This document shows, piece by piece, positions 37,985 to 47,476 of a stretch of 64,000 nucleotides of DNA. Numbering within the stretch: the first letter of the stretch is position 1; every line of letters starts with the position of its first letter. The stretch spans positions 27,501 to 91,500 of the forward strand of contig NC_015977.1 of the NCBI RefSeq assembly GCF_000225345.1, written 5' to 3'. The translations under genes were made by a program, and so were the position numbers. A model generated the notes under the pieces. The model saw only the letters and a list, made by a program, of their open reading frames with translations, was not told the DNA's origin and did not search any database. The stretch comes from Roseburia hominis A2-183 (GTDB lineage Bacteria; Bacillota; Clostridia; Lachnospirales; Lachnospiraceae).

Positions 37985-38827
37985 ATGAGCGCAGAAATGA
38001 TAAATAACCATAAAAAAGTGGTGTTTCTGGATGTGGACGGCACGATGGTCAATGACCGGGGAGAGATACCGGAATCTACCAAAGAGGCGGTCCGCAGGGC
38101 GAAGGCGAACGGTCACAAGATGGTCGTCTGTACGGGAAGAAGCCGTTTCCAGATTTATGATGAGCTGCTGGAACTTGGGTTTTCCGGGATTGTCGGCGCG
38201 GCAGGCGTGTTTGTGATCGCCGATGGGAAGGAAATTTATCACGCATATATTGATGAAGAGCACAGGAAGAGCGTTTACGATTATCTGGAGGGCAACGGAT
38301 TCCTGTTTTGCTATCAGGCGGACGACGGTGTGGTGTTGAACCGCCGCAGCAGTGAAGGAATCTTAGAGATCTACCGAAAGATGGGGATGAGCGAGGAGCG
38401 CCTTGTGCGTCTGACCGGAAATATGCATCTGACAGAAGAGCCTTGGAAGAATCCGAGAAATGAAAAGCTTCTATATTATAATGCGCCGTTTCCGGTGGCG
38501 AAGGTACATGCAGATCTGGAGCCTTACTTTGACACGGTGGCGATCAGCCTGGAAGGTATGGGAGAATATGCGGGCGAGATCGGCATCAACGGAATCAATA
38601 AGGCAACCGGCATGGAGCGATATCTGAAGGCGGCCGGCATTGCGAGAGAGGATTCCATTGCCGTGGGAGACGGTCCGAATGATCTTCAGATGATGGAATA
38701 CGCAGGAATCGGTATTGCGATGGGCAACGCGCGAGAAGAAGTCAAGGAACGGGCGGACATGGTTACATCGTCCATCGACGACGATGGAATTTATCGGGCA
38801 TTTGAAACATTGGGATTGCTGGCATAG
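37985..38827 (+). CDS. HAD-superfamily hydrolase, Cof type
   Basis: A 280-aa phosphatase. Motif I is FLDVDGTMV near 15-23, motif II is VVCTGRSR near 51-58 and motif III/IV is the run AVGDGPNDLQMMEYAGIGIAMGNA near 218-241. A Cof-type (C2B) cap lies between. These enzymes dephosphorylate small molecules such as sugar phosphates or flavin and vitamin precursors; the substrate cannot be told from sequence. A GGACAGG ribosome binding site precedes the start. Confidence 0.92.
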   Translation: MSAEMINNHKKVVFLDVDGTMVNDRGEIPESTKEAVRRAKANGHKMVVCTGRSRFQIYDELLELGFSGIVGAAGVFVIADGKEIYHAYIDEEHRKSVYDYLEGNGFLFCYQADDGVVLNRRSSEGILEIYRKMGMSEERLVRLTGNMHLTEEPWKNPRNEKLLYYNAPFPVAKVHADLEPYFDTVAISLEGMGEYAGEIGINGINKATGMERYLKAAGIAREDSIAVGDGPNDLQMMEYAGIGIAMGNAREEVKERADMVTSSIDDDGIYRAFETLGLLA

Positions 38828-38838
38828 AGGATAGTGCT

Positions 38839-39699
38839 ATGGAAAAAAGAAAGCTGCGGATACTGACAGTCGTTGTATTTGCCGGTGTGCTGATATTTGG
38901 CGCACTGCGTCAGAACAGTACGGGAAGAGGAGAACTCGGAGAGATTCAGGTTGCCATGTGGAATTTGGGAAAAGTGGACAATCTGCAGCTTTCCTATGAA
39001 TATCGCTGGAAGCAGAACGGAAGCGCCGGAGGAGAGACGATGCATGCCTGGGCGGATATGCTGACAGGTGACTGGATAAGCGAACACTACACGACGGATG
39101 AGGACGGGACAAGACTCTATTTAAAGCAGTTCTGTGACGGGAGGAATCTGTATCATTACATTGACTGGAGTGGTGAGTGGGAGCAGATACTGCCACAGCA
39201 GCGGGAGAACACCGTCATTCCTGATTATGAAATGGTGACAGATCTGGGTTACGACGGGACAGATGTGGAAGACCTGGAGCGTGTCACAGAGGACGGGGCT
39301 GTGGAGATTACCTGCTCTTTTACGCAGGAATATTTAGAGGAGGCATGGGAGAATCAGGTGGCACAGGTGGAGAAGTCCTATGCTTTTTATGAAAAAAGCG
39401 GGGCAGACGAGAACGCCGTGAAGACGGCGGCGCTATCCGTCCAGCAGCACAAGCAGGCACATTACGAGGATATGACGGCGACCTATGTGATCGATGAGAA
39501 TCAGATTCTGCGAAGCATTGAATATCAGATTACGCTGATTATGCCGGAGATCACACAGGATCTTTCCGGCAATAAGATGCTTGGAAAAGACCGCAAGATG
39601 CAGATTACGGTGACGGCGGAAGTCGACCGCTACAATCAGGGCGGGATTGCCAATAAGGTGCAGCAGTATAAGACGCTGGTGCAGGAATATATGGAGTAG
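38839..39699 (+). CDS. membrane-anchored exported protein, unknown function
   Basis: A 286-aa protein with an N-terminal signal anchor (about 8-24). The remaining part is polar and acidic, with strands such as LQLSYEYRWKQNGS and DGRNLYHYIDWSGEWEQ. This suggests a LolA/LppX-like or similar lipid- or peptide-binding beta fold, but no family was recognised. It starts 12 bp after the HAD gene with a poor ribosome binding site, so it depends on upstream translation. A strong terminator follows. Confidence 0.7.
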   Translation: MEKRKLRILTVVVFAGVLIFGALRQNSTGRGELGEIQVAMWNLGKVDNLQLSYEYRWKQNGSAGGETMHAWADMLTGDWISEHYTTDEDGTRLYLKQFCDGRNLYHYIDWSGEWEQILPQQRENTVIPDYEMVTDLGYDGTDVEDLERVTEDGAVEITCSFTQEYLEEAWENQVAQVEKSYAFYEKSGADENAVKTAALSVQQHKQAHYEDMTATYVIDENQILRSIEYQITLIMPEITQDLSGNKMLGKDRKMQITVTAEVDRYNQGGIANKVQQYKTLVQEYME

Positions 39700-39702
39700 G
39701 AG

Positions 39703-39742
39703 AAAAAGCCGCGCAGGGAGATAATCTACGCGGCTTTCTTTG
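39703..39742 (+). terminator. terminator after the HAD/exported protein operon
   Basis: AAAGCCGCG (39705-39713) pairs with CGCGGCTTT (39729-39737), followed by CTTTGCTTT. Confidence 0.8.
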
Positions 39743-39887
39743 CTTTATAGAGCGTATTCTACGGTGAAGGGATTGCACTTTACGGGTCGGTGAACTAAGG
39801 TGTAGCTATAAAGCTGCAGCTTTACAAAAGCATGACAGGTCCCTCGGAACGGTGGACAGCGACCTGTTCGGAAAATGGAGGAAGTAT

Positions 39888-40556
39888 ATGGATCAGACGA
39901 GGATCGGAACATTTATCGCAGTATTGAGAAAGGAAAAAGGTTTGACGCAGAAAGAACTGGCAGAACAGATTGGCATCAGTGACAAGACGGTATCCAAGTG
40001 GGAGACCGGGAACGGGATGCCGGACATAGCATATCTGTCGCCGCTCTGTGAGGTGCTGGACATCAATGTAAACGAACTTCTGTCGGGTGAGAAGCTTCCT
40101 TCCGAAGAATATCTTGGAAAGGCGGAAGAAAATATGAAACATTTAATGCAGGAGAATCAGAATAATAAAAATGCAGGCAGATGGCAGGGGCTGGTGGGAA
40201 TCGCATTGCTCGCAGTGGCAGTCTTTCTGACATTTGGTTTGTCGCAGGCGAAGATCGGGTGGTATGTGGATTGCCCGTCCATCATCCTTATAGTATGTAT
40301 CTGTGCGGCGTGCGTGCTTTTCAGTGGCTGCCGGACAAAATATGAGGTGGTTCATTTCTTAAGGAAAACAGTGCTGCCCGCCGGTCTGGTGGTTATGGTC
40401 ATCATGGTTCCGGCATTACTTCATTCTCTTTCAGATCCAGCTGCCATCGGACCGAATATTGCTGTGATGGTACTCACGCTTTTGTATGCGGCGGTGGCAT
40501 ATCTTGTACTTTACGTTGCAGAGACACGTATGGAGCGCAGGAGGAAGCAGAACTAG
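39888..40556 (+). CDS. XRE-family regulator with membrane domain
   Basis: A 222-aa protein. The N-terminal Cro/CI helix-turn-helix (about 6-60) reads LTQKELAEQIGISDKTVSKWE. A linker of about 45 residues is followed by four membrane helices (about 106-125, 130-150, 165-185, 190-210). Such membrane-tethered XRE proteins are common in Clostridia and may sense membrane state; targets are unknown. The start at 39888 has GGAGGAAG; an ATG-like start 36 nt earlier has none. Confidence 0.87.
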   Translation: MDQTRIGTFIAVLRKEKGLTQKELAEQIGISDKTVSKWETGNGMPDIAYLSPLCEVLDINVNELLSGEKLPSEEYLGKAEENMKHLMQENQNNKNAGRWQGLVGIALLAVAVFLTFGLSQAKIGWYVDCPSIILIVCICAACVLFSGCRTKYEVVHFLRKTVLPAGLVVMVIMVPALLHSLSDPAAIGPNIAVMVLTLLYAAVAYLVLYVAETRMERRRKQN

Positions 40557-40620
40557 CGCGCCGTCTCTGCGGCTATGGGAAGAGAGCCCCTGGTGGCTCT
40601 CCGTTTCACAGACAATATAA

Positions 40621-40706
40621 AACCGCGCGAACCGAACTCGCCGGCATCTGCTATTGAAAACAGGGTAGATGCCGACTCAGACATCGGCTTCGCGCGGTTA
40701 TGTTTT
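40621..40706 (+). other. large composite hairpin in a gene-free stretch
   Basis: The gene-free stretch 40557-40950 contains an 80-nt composite hairpin. The outer stem is AACCGCGCGAA (40621-40631) with TTCGCGCGGTT (40689-40699). The inner stem is CGGCATCT (40642-40649) with AGATGCCG (40667-40674). A T-rich tail follows, so it may terminate the XRE gene. Its size and two-level design are unusual for a simple terminator. The rest of the stretch holds only A/T-rich sequence and a TGATAG/CTATCA repeat near 40892-40925. Confidence 0.6.
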
Positions 40707-40950
40707 GTTAGACAACAGGTGGCGTATAGTAAGCGGGGCTGGGCAGTTATTGTAATAGCCAGTCAGATATGGTATGGTAAAACCGTTTAAAAATCCGGAT
40801 TTGTTGTTTTATTAATTTACATATATGCCTTTTACATAAAAAAGTGTTATTTTAGTTCCGCAACCGTTCGCAACCAAAGAAATATCGTGATAGTTGGTGG
40901 TAGCAACCATGAAATTTCGCTATCATGAAGTCACGAAAGGAGGTAATTAA

Positions 40951-41310
40951 GTGAAATATGATTTTTTAGGAGTTATTGTTTTTGGTATTGTACTGCTAAT
41001 CGGGGTGGCGGTGATAGCGGCATTTATCACTGTGGGAATTTTCCTCATAAGAGCATTGAGTAGATATGTCAAATCAGGCAATGTCAGAAAAGAAAAGTCC
41101 AGCATCAAGAAATCTCTCGGTGAGGTTTTGAAGCAGCATCGTGAAGAGTGTAAGATGACGCAGGAGTTTGTTGCAGAATCTATCGGCGTAAGCAGGCAGG
41201 CTGTCTCTAAATGGGAGACCGGAGCATCTGACCCAAGCACTTCCAATCTGCTTACACTTGCAAAATTGTTCAACACTACGGCAGAAGAACTATTACGTGA
41301 AGTACAATAA
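40951..41310 (+). CDS. small membrane protein with XRE helix-turn-helix
   Basis: A 119-aa protein with one N-terminal membrane segment (about 6-33) and a C-terminal Cro/CI-type DNA-binding domain (about 52-115) reading TQEFVAESIGVSRQAVSKWE. It starts with GTG behind AAAGGAGGT, a very strong ribosome binding site. The order of membrane helix before DNA-binding domain is the reverse of the XRE protein just upstream. The target is probably local; an erythromycin-esterase family gene follows after 51 bp. Confidence 0.85.
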   Translation: MKYDFLGVIVFGIVLLIGVAVIAAFITVGIFLIRALSRYVKSGNVRKEKSSIKKSLGEVLKQHREECKMTQEFVAESIGVSRQAVSKWETGASDPSTSNLLTLAKLFNTTAEELLREVQ

Positions 41311-41361
41311 GCGTGGAAAACGGATGTAAGACAACTGATTCATTATAAAGGGCTATCAGAT

Positions 41362-42615
41362 ATGAAGAATAAGAAGACAAGAAGATTTAAGATAAGATAT
41401 ATCGTTTTTGGATTATTAGGTGTTATGGCTTTAGCGGCACTTGTATTTATGCGTTTTGGAGGTTTTGGCACAGGAAAAAATGTGAATCCAGAAGAGTTTT
41501 TAGCTTATGCTGAACCCGTGGAAAATATAACTGTGCCTGAAAGTGCAAAAATAATTGCATTGGGAGAAGCTACTCACGGAAATGCAGAATTTCAGCAGTT
41601 GAAGCTGGAAGTGTTCAAGCAGATGGTAAAAAATAATGGTGTTAGGGCGTTTGCCCTTGAAGGTGACTACGGCGGCTGCGAGCAGGTAAACCGATATATA
41701 CACGGCGGTGAGGGGACAGCACAGGAAGCAGCCGCAGCGATTGGATTTTCCATTTATAGAACGGAAGAGATGGCAGAACTTATCTCCTATATGCGCCAGT
41801 ACAATGAAAGTGCATTGGAAGGCGAAGACCTTCGCTTTTACGGTTTTGATATGCAGAGGATTTCTTACAGCATGAGGTTTTTGAAAGAATCCTGTAAAGA
41901 ACTGGAAGTGGACACAACAAACTTGCAGAAACTTGTGGAAGGTGAAAACTGGAGCAGTGAATGCGATTTATCTACTCGAATTGAAACCCTTACGCAAGTG
42001 AAGAAAGAATTGGAAAGCAAGAACGGTTCGGAAAATGCAATTCACTTTGTAGATATTTTAATGCAGCATTCCGAGCTTCAAACTCTGACAAATGCTGATG
42101 GTGCTACATTAAGAGATCAATTTATGGCAGAAAATGTACAGTGGATTTTACAGCAGGAGCAGCGAAATGGGCATGAAAAAATCTTTGTGACAGGTCACAA
42201 CAGCCATGTCGCAAAATGGGGCAGTTCTGACTCGATGGGTAAACTTCTTTCCAAGGACGCAGCAAATGGTTACTATGTCATTGGTACCGATTTTTATAAA
42301 ACCCATTGCAATATGCCGACCCGTTCGCCTGAAAAGCGTACAATTCAGGTGTTTTATTCCCATGACCCTTTAGCAAAGGCGGCAAAACTGGCGGGATTTG
42401 ATATTTGTTGGTTGGATTTTACTAAAGTCCCGGAAAATTCTGAACTAGGTAGGCAGGCTTCTGAATACACCTATATGGGAACACTTGGAGAAAGCTACTC
42501 AATCATTATGCGACTTCTTCCTCCAAGTTATCGAATGTTTCAACCTCCTGCGGTGCTTTATGATAGTATGATATTTGTAACGGATGCGAACCCTACAAAA
42601 ATATTAGAAGAATAA
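41362..42615 (+). CDS. erythromycin esterase family protein
   Basis: A 417-aa protein with an N-terminal membrane segment (about 10-30) that should place the enzyme outside the membrane. The family blocks are ALGEATHGNAEF near 67-78, FALEGDYGG near 97-105, RFYGFDMQ near 155-162 and VTGHNSHVA near 271-279. These hold the conserved Glu and His residues of the EreA/EreB-type fold. True macrolide esterases are soluble, so this anchored form more likely acts on another substrate, and antibiotic resistance should not be assumed. Confidence 0.87.
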   Translation: MKNKKTRRFKIRYIVFGLLGVMALAALVFMRFGGFGTGKNVNPEEFLAYAEPVENITVPESAKIIALGEATHGNAEFQQLKLEVFKQMVKNNGVRAFALEGDYGGCEQVNRYIHGGEGTAQEAAAAIGFSIYRTEEMAELISYMRQYNESALEGEDLRFYGFDMQRISYSMRFLKESCKELEVDTTNLQKLVEGENWSSECDLSTRIETLTQVKKELESKNGSENAIHFVDILMQHSELQTLTNADGATLRDQFMAENVQWILQQEQRNGHEKIFVTGHNSHVAKWGSSDSMGKLLSKDAANGYYVIGTDFYKTHCNMPTRSPEKRTIQVFYSHDPLAKAAKLAGFDICWLDFTKVPENSELGRQASEYTYMGTLGESYSIIMRLLPPSYRMFQPPAVLYDSMIFVTDANPTKILEE

Positions 42616-42691
42616 CGTATGCAAAACTTCCAGTTTGCAGAGCGAATGGAAACACAGGATGAAGAAAAGAAAATATGGGGAGAGGTAATAT

Positions 42692-43606
42692 ATGAAAAAA
42701 GCAATCTATCTGCTGGTATTAGTGTTAAGCATGGGAATTTATACCGGATGTGGTAAAGAGAATACAGAAATCGAAAATTCCCGCATGGAAGAACAAACTA
42801 CACCTGAGAACAGTGAAAACGATGAGATTCATTTGGAGGATGGACTGAAAATAGACTTTACCCGCGATTATTCTGAGAATATTAAGGAAGATGTAGACGA
42901 TGTAGTAGCGGATTCCACATCTCTGCAGGAAGAATTGACGAATATGGAGAAGGTTACACAAAAGTATACCCCATTAGCTGAGGCGGCACAAACGCAGGGC
43001 GAAATGAATGTAGCCGCGCAATGGCTTTATACGATATGGGATACGGAACTGAATAATCTTTGGGGCAGATTGAGTAGTTCAGCGGACCGGCAGATGAAGG
43101 AGAATCTTCTGGCAGAGCAGAGAAACTGGATAGATCTGAAAGAAGAAGTGACTTTATTAAATATTGGTTCCAGAGAAGAAAATGGTAGTATGTATCCGCT
43201 TTTACAGGACTCTTATCTGGAGGAAATTACAAAAAACAGGGCGTATGTTCTTGCAAGAGAGCTGGCGAAGATAAAAGAGGAAGACTTTGTTATGCCGGAA
43301 GTTTCCGCAAAGTACGGAACCTTTGTAGATAATCAGGGAACCGGTGATATATACAGTTCCCTGATCATCAGACAGAATTGGGAAGGAAAAGATGAAGCGG
43401 TGATCTCTATTTACAGACAGGGGGAAATGGAAGGAAGCTTTGTGGATCATGGAAATGGAGAACTGAGCTTTACATCAGAAGACGGAAGTGTAAAAGGAAT
43501 GATCAAAATCGACGGATGGAATGGCGCAAGTTTTAAAGTTACGGAAATATACGGGGAATTTCCATTTTCTGTAGGAGAAGAGTTCGAATTTCCTTTTGCC
43601 TTTTGA
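42692..43606 (+). CDS. lipoprotein with LprI-type lysozyme-inhibitor domain
   Basis: A 304-aa lipoprotein. The lipobox is YTGC with Cys20, then an acidic linker. The central part (about 75-195) matches the LprI/DUF1311 region, including LYTIWDTELNNLWGRL and LLAEQRNWIDLKEE. In Mycobacterium LprI inhibits lysozyme. The C-terminal 100 residues form a beta-rich domain starting SAKYGTFVDN. It may protect the wall from host lysozyme, but this is only by family. The ribosome binding site is GGGGAGAGG. Confidence 0.8.
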   Translation: MKKAIYLLVLVLSMGIYTGCGKENTEIENSRMEEQTTPENSENDEIHLEDGLKIDFTRDYSENIKEDVDDVVADSTSLQEELTNMEKVTQKYTPLAEAAQTQGEMNVAAQWLYTIWDTELNNLWGRLSSSADRQMKENLLAEQRNWIDLKEEVTLLNIGSREENGSMYPLLQDSYLEEITKNRAYVLARELAKIKEEDFVMPEVSAKYGTFVDNQGTGDIYSSLIIRQNWEGKDEAVISIYRQGEMEGSFVDHGNGELSFTSEDGSVKGMIKIDGWNGASFKVTEIYGEFPFSVGEEFEFPFAF

Positions 43607-43705
43607 TTTGTGATGCTCCGTGTCTATCTGGGCTTTGAGCGCTCCGCGGGTGTGTCCGCAGAGTGTCAAAGCGTGGCAAGAGACATGGAATGATATGGGG
43701 AGCGC

Positions 43706-43732
43706 GGCAGGAAGAAATTCCTGTCCTTTTTA
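43706..43732 (+). terminator. terminator after the LprI lipoprotein gene
   Basis: CAGGAA (43708-43713) pairs with TTCCTG (43718-43723), followed by TCCTTTTT. The spacer from 43607 to 43705 shows no further gene. Confidence 0.65.
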
Positions 43733-43795
43733 ATTACCGGTCTGGCTATGAGCTTCCGGACACAGCATCCCGCCGACCGGATTCTCTCTGTGTGC

Positions 43796-46147
43796 CTACA
43801 GAAGCGGATGCTCGGCACGCGCTCTAAGACGGGCGTAGCGCCGGTCGATCTCTTTTTGGATCTCTTCGGCCACGGAGCGGTACTCCTCCTTCAGCAGATG
43901 CCTGGTGCGTCCCATCATACCCAGCCATTCTGTGACAGGGATTTTCTTATTGCTCGAAGCAGGATCATAATTCAGCGCTGTGATACCACGCTCAATTTCG
44001 TAGAGCGGAAAATAACAGCAGTCTACGGCGGCAGCAATGACGCTCCGCTCCAGATTGGGCTTATCATTCCAGTTTAACGGACAGGCGGACAGCGCCTTGA
44101 TATAGGCAGTGCCAAACTCCCTGGAATAGGCGGCGGCTTTTGCCGCTTTCCGGATAAAATCGGTCGGATTCGATTCTGCGACCGTGGCGACATAGGGAAT
44201 GTGGGTTGCGGCCATCAGCTCCGGTGTGTCCTTGTGGAAGAAGTTCTTGCCGTACTGCGTCTTTCCGACATGGGAAGTAGAACTCTTTGCGCCGAGCGGT
44301 GTGGAGTAGGAGAGCTGGTAGCCGGTATTCATGTAGCCGCCGTTATCGTACTCAAAAATGATCAGCTTATGACCGCGCAGGGCGGTGCCGAGTGCCGATC
44401 CCATACCGATATCCATGCCGCCGTCACCGCTCACCATCACAAAGGTAATCTCGCCGTCCGGATATTCCCCGCGCTTCTGGCGCTGGTGAAACGCCTCCAC
44501 AACGCCGCTTAGGGTCGCCGCGCCGTTCTGAAACAGATTGTGCAGAAATGGAACGCGGAACGCGGTTTTGGGGTAGCCGGTTGTCACTACCATGCCGCAG
44601 CCGGTCTGAAACAGCAGGACGACATTTCCCTCGATGCCCTTTAACAGGAGGTTCACATTGATCGGAATGCCGCAGCCCGGGCAGGCACCGTGTCCCGGTG
44701 CGACGCGCATCGGCATGGCGGTCGTATCTTTTACGGAGCCGCCGGAGACTTTCATTTCCCCGGTTGTGGGATCGAAGGTGCAGGTGGTAAGACCCGGTGT
44801 GGATTCTTCCTTTGTGACAGGCTTAAAATATTGCGGCTGCATCGCAGAAACCGCCATCGCCGGGTCAGCTCTGCCGGAAGTGCCTGAAGTCTCCTCATCC
44901 GAAGCTTCCGTGCCCGCAGTGACGCCGTAGTAATCGAACGCCGGAGCGTCCGGCGAGAGTGCCTCTTTAAAGAGGGCAAGGGCGTCCTCCACGAAAAAGT
45001 CCTTGCCGCCGAGACCGTAGATCCGGCTTAAAATGCGCGGCGGGTGCGGCAGGGAAGAGAGAGCGGCCTTTAATTCAAGCGACATGTTGCCGCCCCCGGC
45101 GCCGTAGCTGTCCTGCCGGTCTGCAACAAGAATCGTGAAAGCATTGTGGCAGAGGACGCGAAGTTCCTTAGCGGGGAACGGGCGCAGAACGTAGAGGGTG
45201 ATCACGCCTGCCGCTACGCCGTCCTGCCGCAGCCGGTCGACGGCTTCCATGGCGGTGTGGTAGGAGGAACCGAGCACAAAGAGCAGCACCTCGGCGTCCT
45301 CGTGCCGGTAGGCACCGCAGAGGGAAAGTTCCCTGCCGGAGAGGGCAGCATATTCCGTAAACAGCTCCGGCAGCTTGTTTCTCGCGGCTTCCATGGCGAG
45401 ATGGAGCTGGTAGCGGTTATTGATGACATCCGGCTCGTTCATATAGGAACCGATGGAAACCGGATGCGCGAGATCTAAGACGCTGGCGTAGGGAAGCTCT
45501 GCGGCGGTGCCGCAGGTGCCGGTGCCGGCAAATGCGGAGACCTTCGGGTTGTCACAGGAAAGCTTTTCCCCGATATAGCGGGTGACGGTGTCATCATTCT
45601 CAAATACAAGGCACTTGCGCTTCTGATGGCTCGTAAAAAAGCCGTCGAACGCGACTGCGACCGGGAGACGGACAGCCTCGGCAAGCTTTAGACCGAGCAG
45701 GTTAAAATCATAGACTTTCTGCGGTTCATCGGCAAAAAGAATGATCCAGCCGGTGTTGAGCAGATACATGACGTCGCTGTGATCGCCTTTGATGCACAAA
45801 GGGCCGGAAACCGTGCGGCATGCAACATTCATGACCATCGGCATGCGTGTGCCGGACTGCACCGGAAACTGTTCTAAGGCGTACAAAAGCCCGTTGGCGC
45901 TGGTGGCATTAAATACACGGCCTCCAGCGGCTGAGGCGCCGTAGCAGATGCCGGCGGCGCTGTGTTCTCCCTCGGCGGCGATCAGGGCAATGTCGTGAAG
46001 CCCCTCCGCGCCCATGACATCCAGATTTTCCGCAATCTGTGTAGAGGGCGTGATCGGATAATACCCCATGACGTGATAGTTGATCTGCTTTGCGGCAAAT
46101 GCAGCAAGCTCATTGCCGCTGTCATACATAATTTTTTGTTTTTCCAT
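43796..46147 (-). CDS. 2-oxoacid:ferredoxin oxidoreductase, fused alpha-beta subunits
   Basis: A 783-aa fusion. The alpha part (about 1-400) has the opening YYPITPSTQI, the EGEHSAAG block and the C-terminal transketolase-like domain. A Ser/Thr/Gly-rich linker (about 405-480) connects to the beta part (about 483-783), which binds thiamine pyrophosphate: HGACPGCGIP with two Cys near 489-492, GDGGMDIG and DNGGYMNTG. The enzyme oxidises a 2-oxoacid to an acyl-CoA and reduces ferredoxin. The substrate is unknown. The start at 46147 follows GGAG; one 12 nt upstream is possible. It forms an operon with the gamma-delta gene. Confidence 0.87.
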   Translation of the reverse strand: MEKQKIMYDSGNELAAFAAKQINYHVMGYYPITPSTQIAENLDVMGAEGLHDIALIAAEGEHSAAGICYGASAAGGRVFNATSANGLLYALEQFPVQSGTRMPMVMNVACRTVSGPLCIKGDHSDVMYLLNTGWIILFADEPQKVYDFNLLGLKLAEAVRLPVAVAFDGFFTSHQKRKCLVFENDDTVTRYIGEKLSCDNPKVSAFAGTGTCGTAAELPYASVLDLAHPVSIGSYMNEPDVINNRYQLHLAMEAARNKLPELFTEYAALSGRELSLCGAYRHEDAEVLLFVLGSSYHTAMEAVDRLRQDGVAAGVITLYVLRPFPAKELRVLCHNAFTILVADRQDSYGAGGGNMSLELKAALSSLPHPPRILSRIYGLGGKDFFVEDALALFKEALSPDAPAFDYYGVTAGTEASDEETSGTSGRADPAMAVSAMQPQYFKPVTKEESTPGLTTCTFDPTTGEMKVSGGSVKDTTAMPMRVAPGHGACPGCGIPINVNLLLKGIEGNVVLLFQTGCGMVVTTGYPKTAFRVPFLHNLFQNGAATLSGVVEAFHQRQKRGEYPDGEITFVMVSGDGGMDIGMGSALGTALRGHKLIIFEYDNGGYMNTGYQLSYSTPLGAKSSTSHVGKTQYGKNFFHKDTPELMAATHIPYVATVAESNPTDFIRKAAKAAAYSREFGTAYIKALSACPLNWNDKPNLERSVIAAAVDCCYFPLYEIERGITALNYDPASSNKKIPVTEWLGMMGRTRHLLKEEYRSVAEEIQKEIDRRYARLRARAEHPLL

Positions 46148-46205
46148 ATCATTCTCCATTCTGCAGACGCTGTGCGCCGGTACGATTCACGGGTGCTGCC
46201 TGCAT

Positions 46206-47297
46206 TTATACGACGCCTCCGTCGACCCGCTTTTCGTCGGTAAAAGAATCGCTTGTGATCCAGGAATTCGCACCGACGGTCTGATAGCGGATGGCGTCGG
46301 GCAGCAGATGCTGATTCGGAAGAAAATGCGGTTTTTCCGGGTAATCTTTTTCGAGTGCCGGCACGAGTGCGCCGGTGGGGCAGACTTCCACACAGCGCAG
46401 GCAGCCCTTGCAGTGATAGTAGTCAAGCCCCCGGTTGACCATGCAGTTTTTTCCGCGGTAGGTGCCGGGAGCAAACTGGAAGACCATATCCGGGCATGCC
46501 GTGTCACACAGTCCGCAGTTGATACATTTTTCCTGAATAAAAAGGGGAATGTACCCTTCGCGCGAGGCGGTCAGATCGTTGGAGACGGTGCTTCCGATCC
46601 GCGGATTGACGCCGCCGATCGGAGCGTTGGCATAGCCCCAAGCATACCGGTCCGCCGGGGCGTCCGGCAGAGGGGCGAGGTTGCGGTCGCCCTGAGCCAT
46701 TTTGACATTTTCATATCCCAGGCGCAGACCCGCGAGATTGGCTTCGATGAGTGCGGGATATTTTTTCCCGATCGTATCGCGGCAGAGCGTTTCGGCAGCT
46801 TCCGGCGGGATAAATCCGCTGGCGCGCACCAGAGCACCGAGCATGACCATGTTGATGCGGGAATGACTTTCCATCGCAAGTACGAGCGCATCCAGACAAT
46901 AGAGTTCTCCGATGGAAATATGGTATTTATCTGCCGCCTCGTCAGCGGACAAGGGGGTATTTAATACGATTTTGGTGTCTACGGTGACGCCCTCCAAGAC
47001 CGGGTAGGTGCCGATCAGTCCCCCGTGAAAGATGCCAAGCAGATGCGGCCGGGTCACGGGGCTGTTGACGCGCAGCGGGCGGTCATCGGCGCACCAGCGG
47101 ACATACGCCTTGACCGGTGAACCGCGCTTTTCGGAGCCGTAGCTGGAAAAGCTTAAGGAATTGAGCGAAAGCGACAGTGCGCCGAGCTCCCCGAGCATTT
47201 TTCCGCAGAGATTGGCGCCCAGCCCGCCGATGCTCTCCAGGCGGATCTCATAGGAGCCGTTTTCATTTGTGACAGGTAAGGATAATGTATTTTTCAC
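46206..47297 (-). CDS. 2-oxoacid:ferredoxin oxidoreductase, fused gamma-delta subunits
   Basis: A 363-aa protein. The gamma domain (about 1-190) starts with RLESIGGLGANLCGKMLGE and has SSYGSEKRGSPV. A delta ferredoxin domain near the C-terminus carries two [4Fe-4S] motifs, CINCGLCDTACP and CKGCLRCVEVCP, which pass electrons to ferredoxin. The GTG at 47297 was chosen because TGGAG stands 6 nt before it; ATG at 47309 or 47348 is possible. It is 58 bp upstream of the fused alpha-beta gene and completes the four-subunit enzyme. Confidence 0.85.
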   Translation of the reverse strand: MKNTLSLPVTNENGSYEIRLESIGGLGANLCGKMLGELGALSLSLNSLSFSSYGSEKRGSPVKAYVRWCADDRPLRVNSPVTRPHLLGIFHGGLIGTYPVLEGVTVDTKIVLNTPLSADEAADKYHISIGELYCLDALVLAMESHSRINMVMLGALVRASGFIPPEAAETLCRDTIGKKYPALIEANLAGLRLGYENVKMAQGDRNLAPLPDAPADRYAWGYANAPIGGVNPRIGSTVSNDLTASREGYIPLFIQEKCINCGLCDTACPDMVFQFAPGTYRGKNCMVNRGLDYYHCKGCLRCVEVCPTGALVPALEKDYPEKPHFLPNQHLLPDAIRYQTVGANSWITSDSFTDEKRVDGGVV

Positions 47298-47476
47298 GTA
47301 AATCTCCATTCCTGCGCGGGCAGCTGTGCATGGGAAAATGACAGGCACCGGCTGTGCGCATACAGCGATAACAGGCTATCTTGTGGTAGTATGCCGCATT
47401 TTCAGAAAAAAATCCTATGCAAGTGCAAAAAAGAGAAGTAAAATAGGAAAGGAATTTTTACAATGAAACAGAAAAG

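Noticed and set aside
41362..42615. Calling the erythromycin-esterase family gene a macrolide resistance gene
   Set aside because: The protein is membrane-anchored and only family-level motifs are seen. The family contains many members without macrolide activity.
46080..46964. A 294-codon frame on the + strand
   Set aside because: It is antisense to the gamma-delta oxidoreductase gene with its two ferredoxin motifs; no ribosome binding site.
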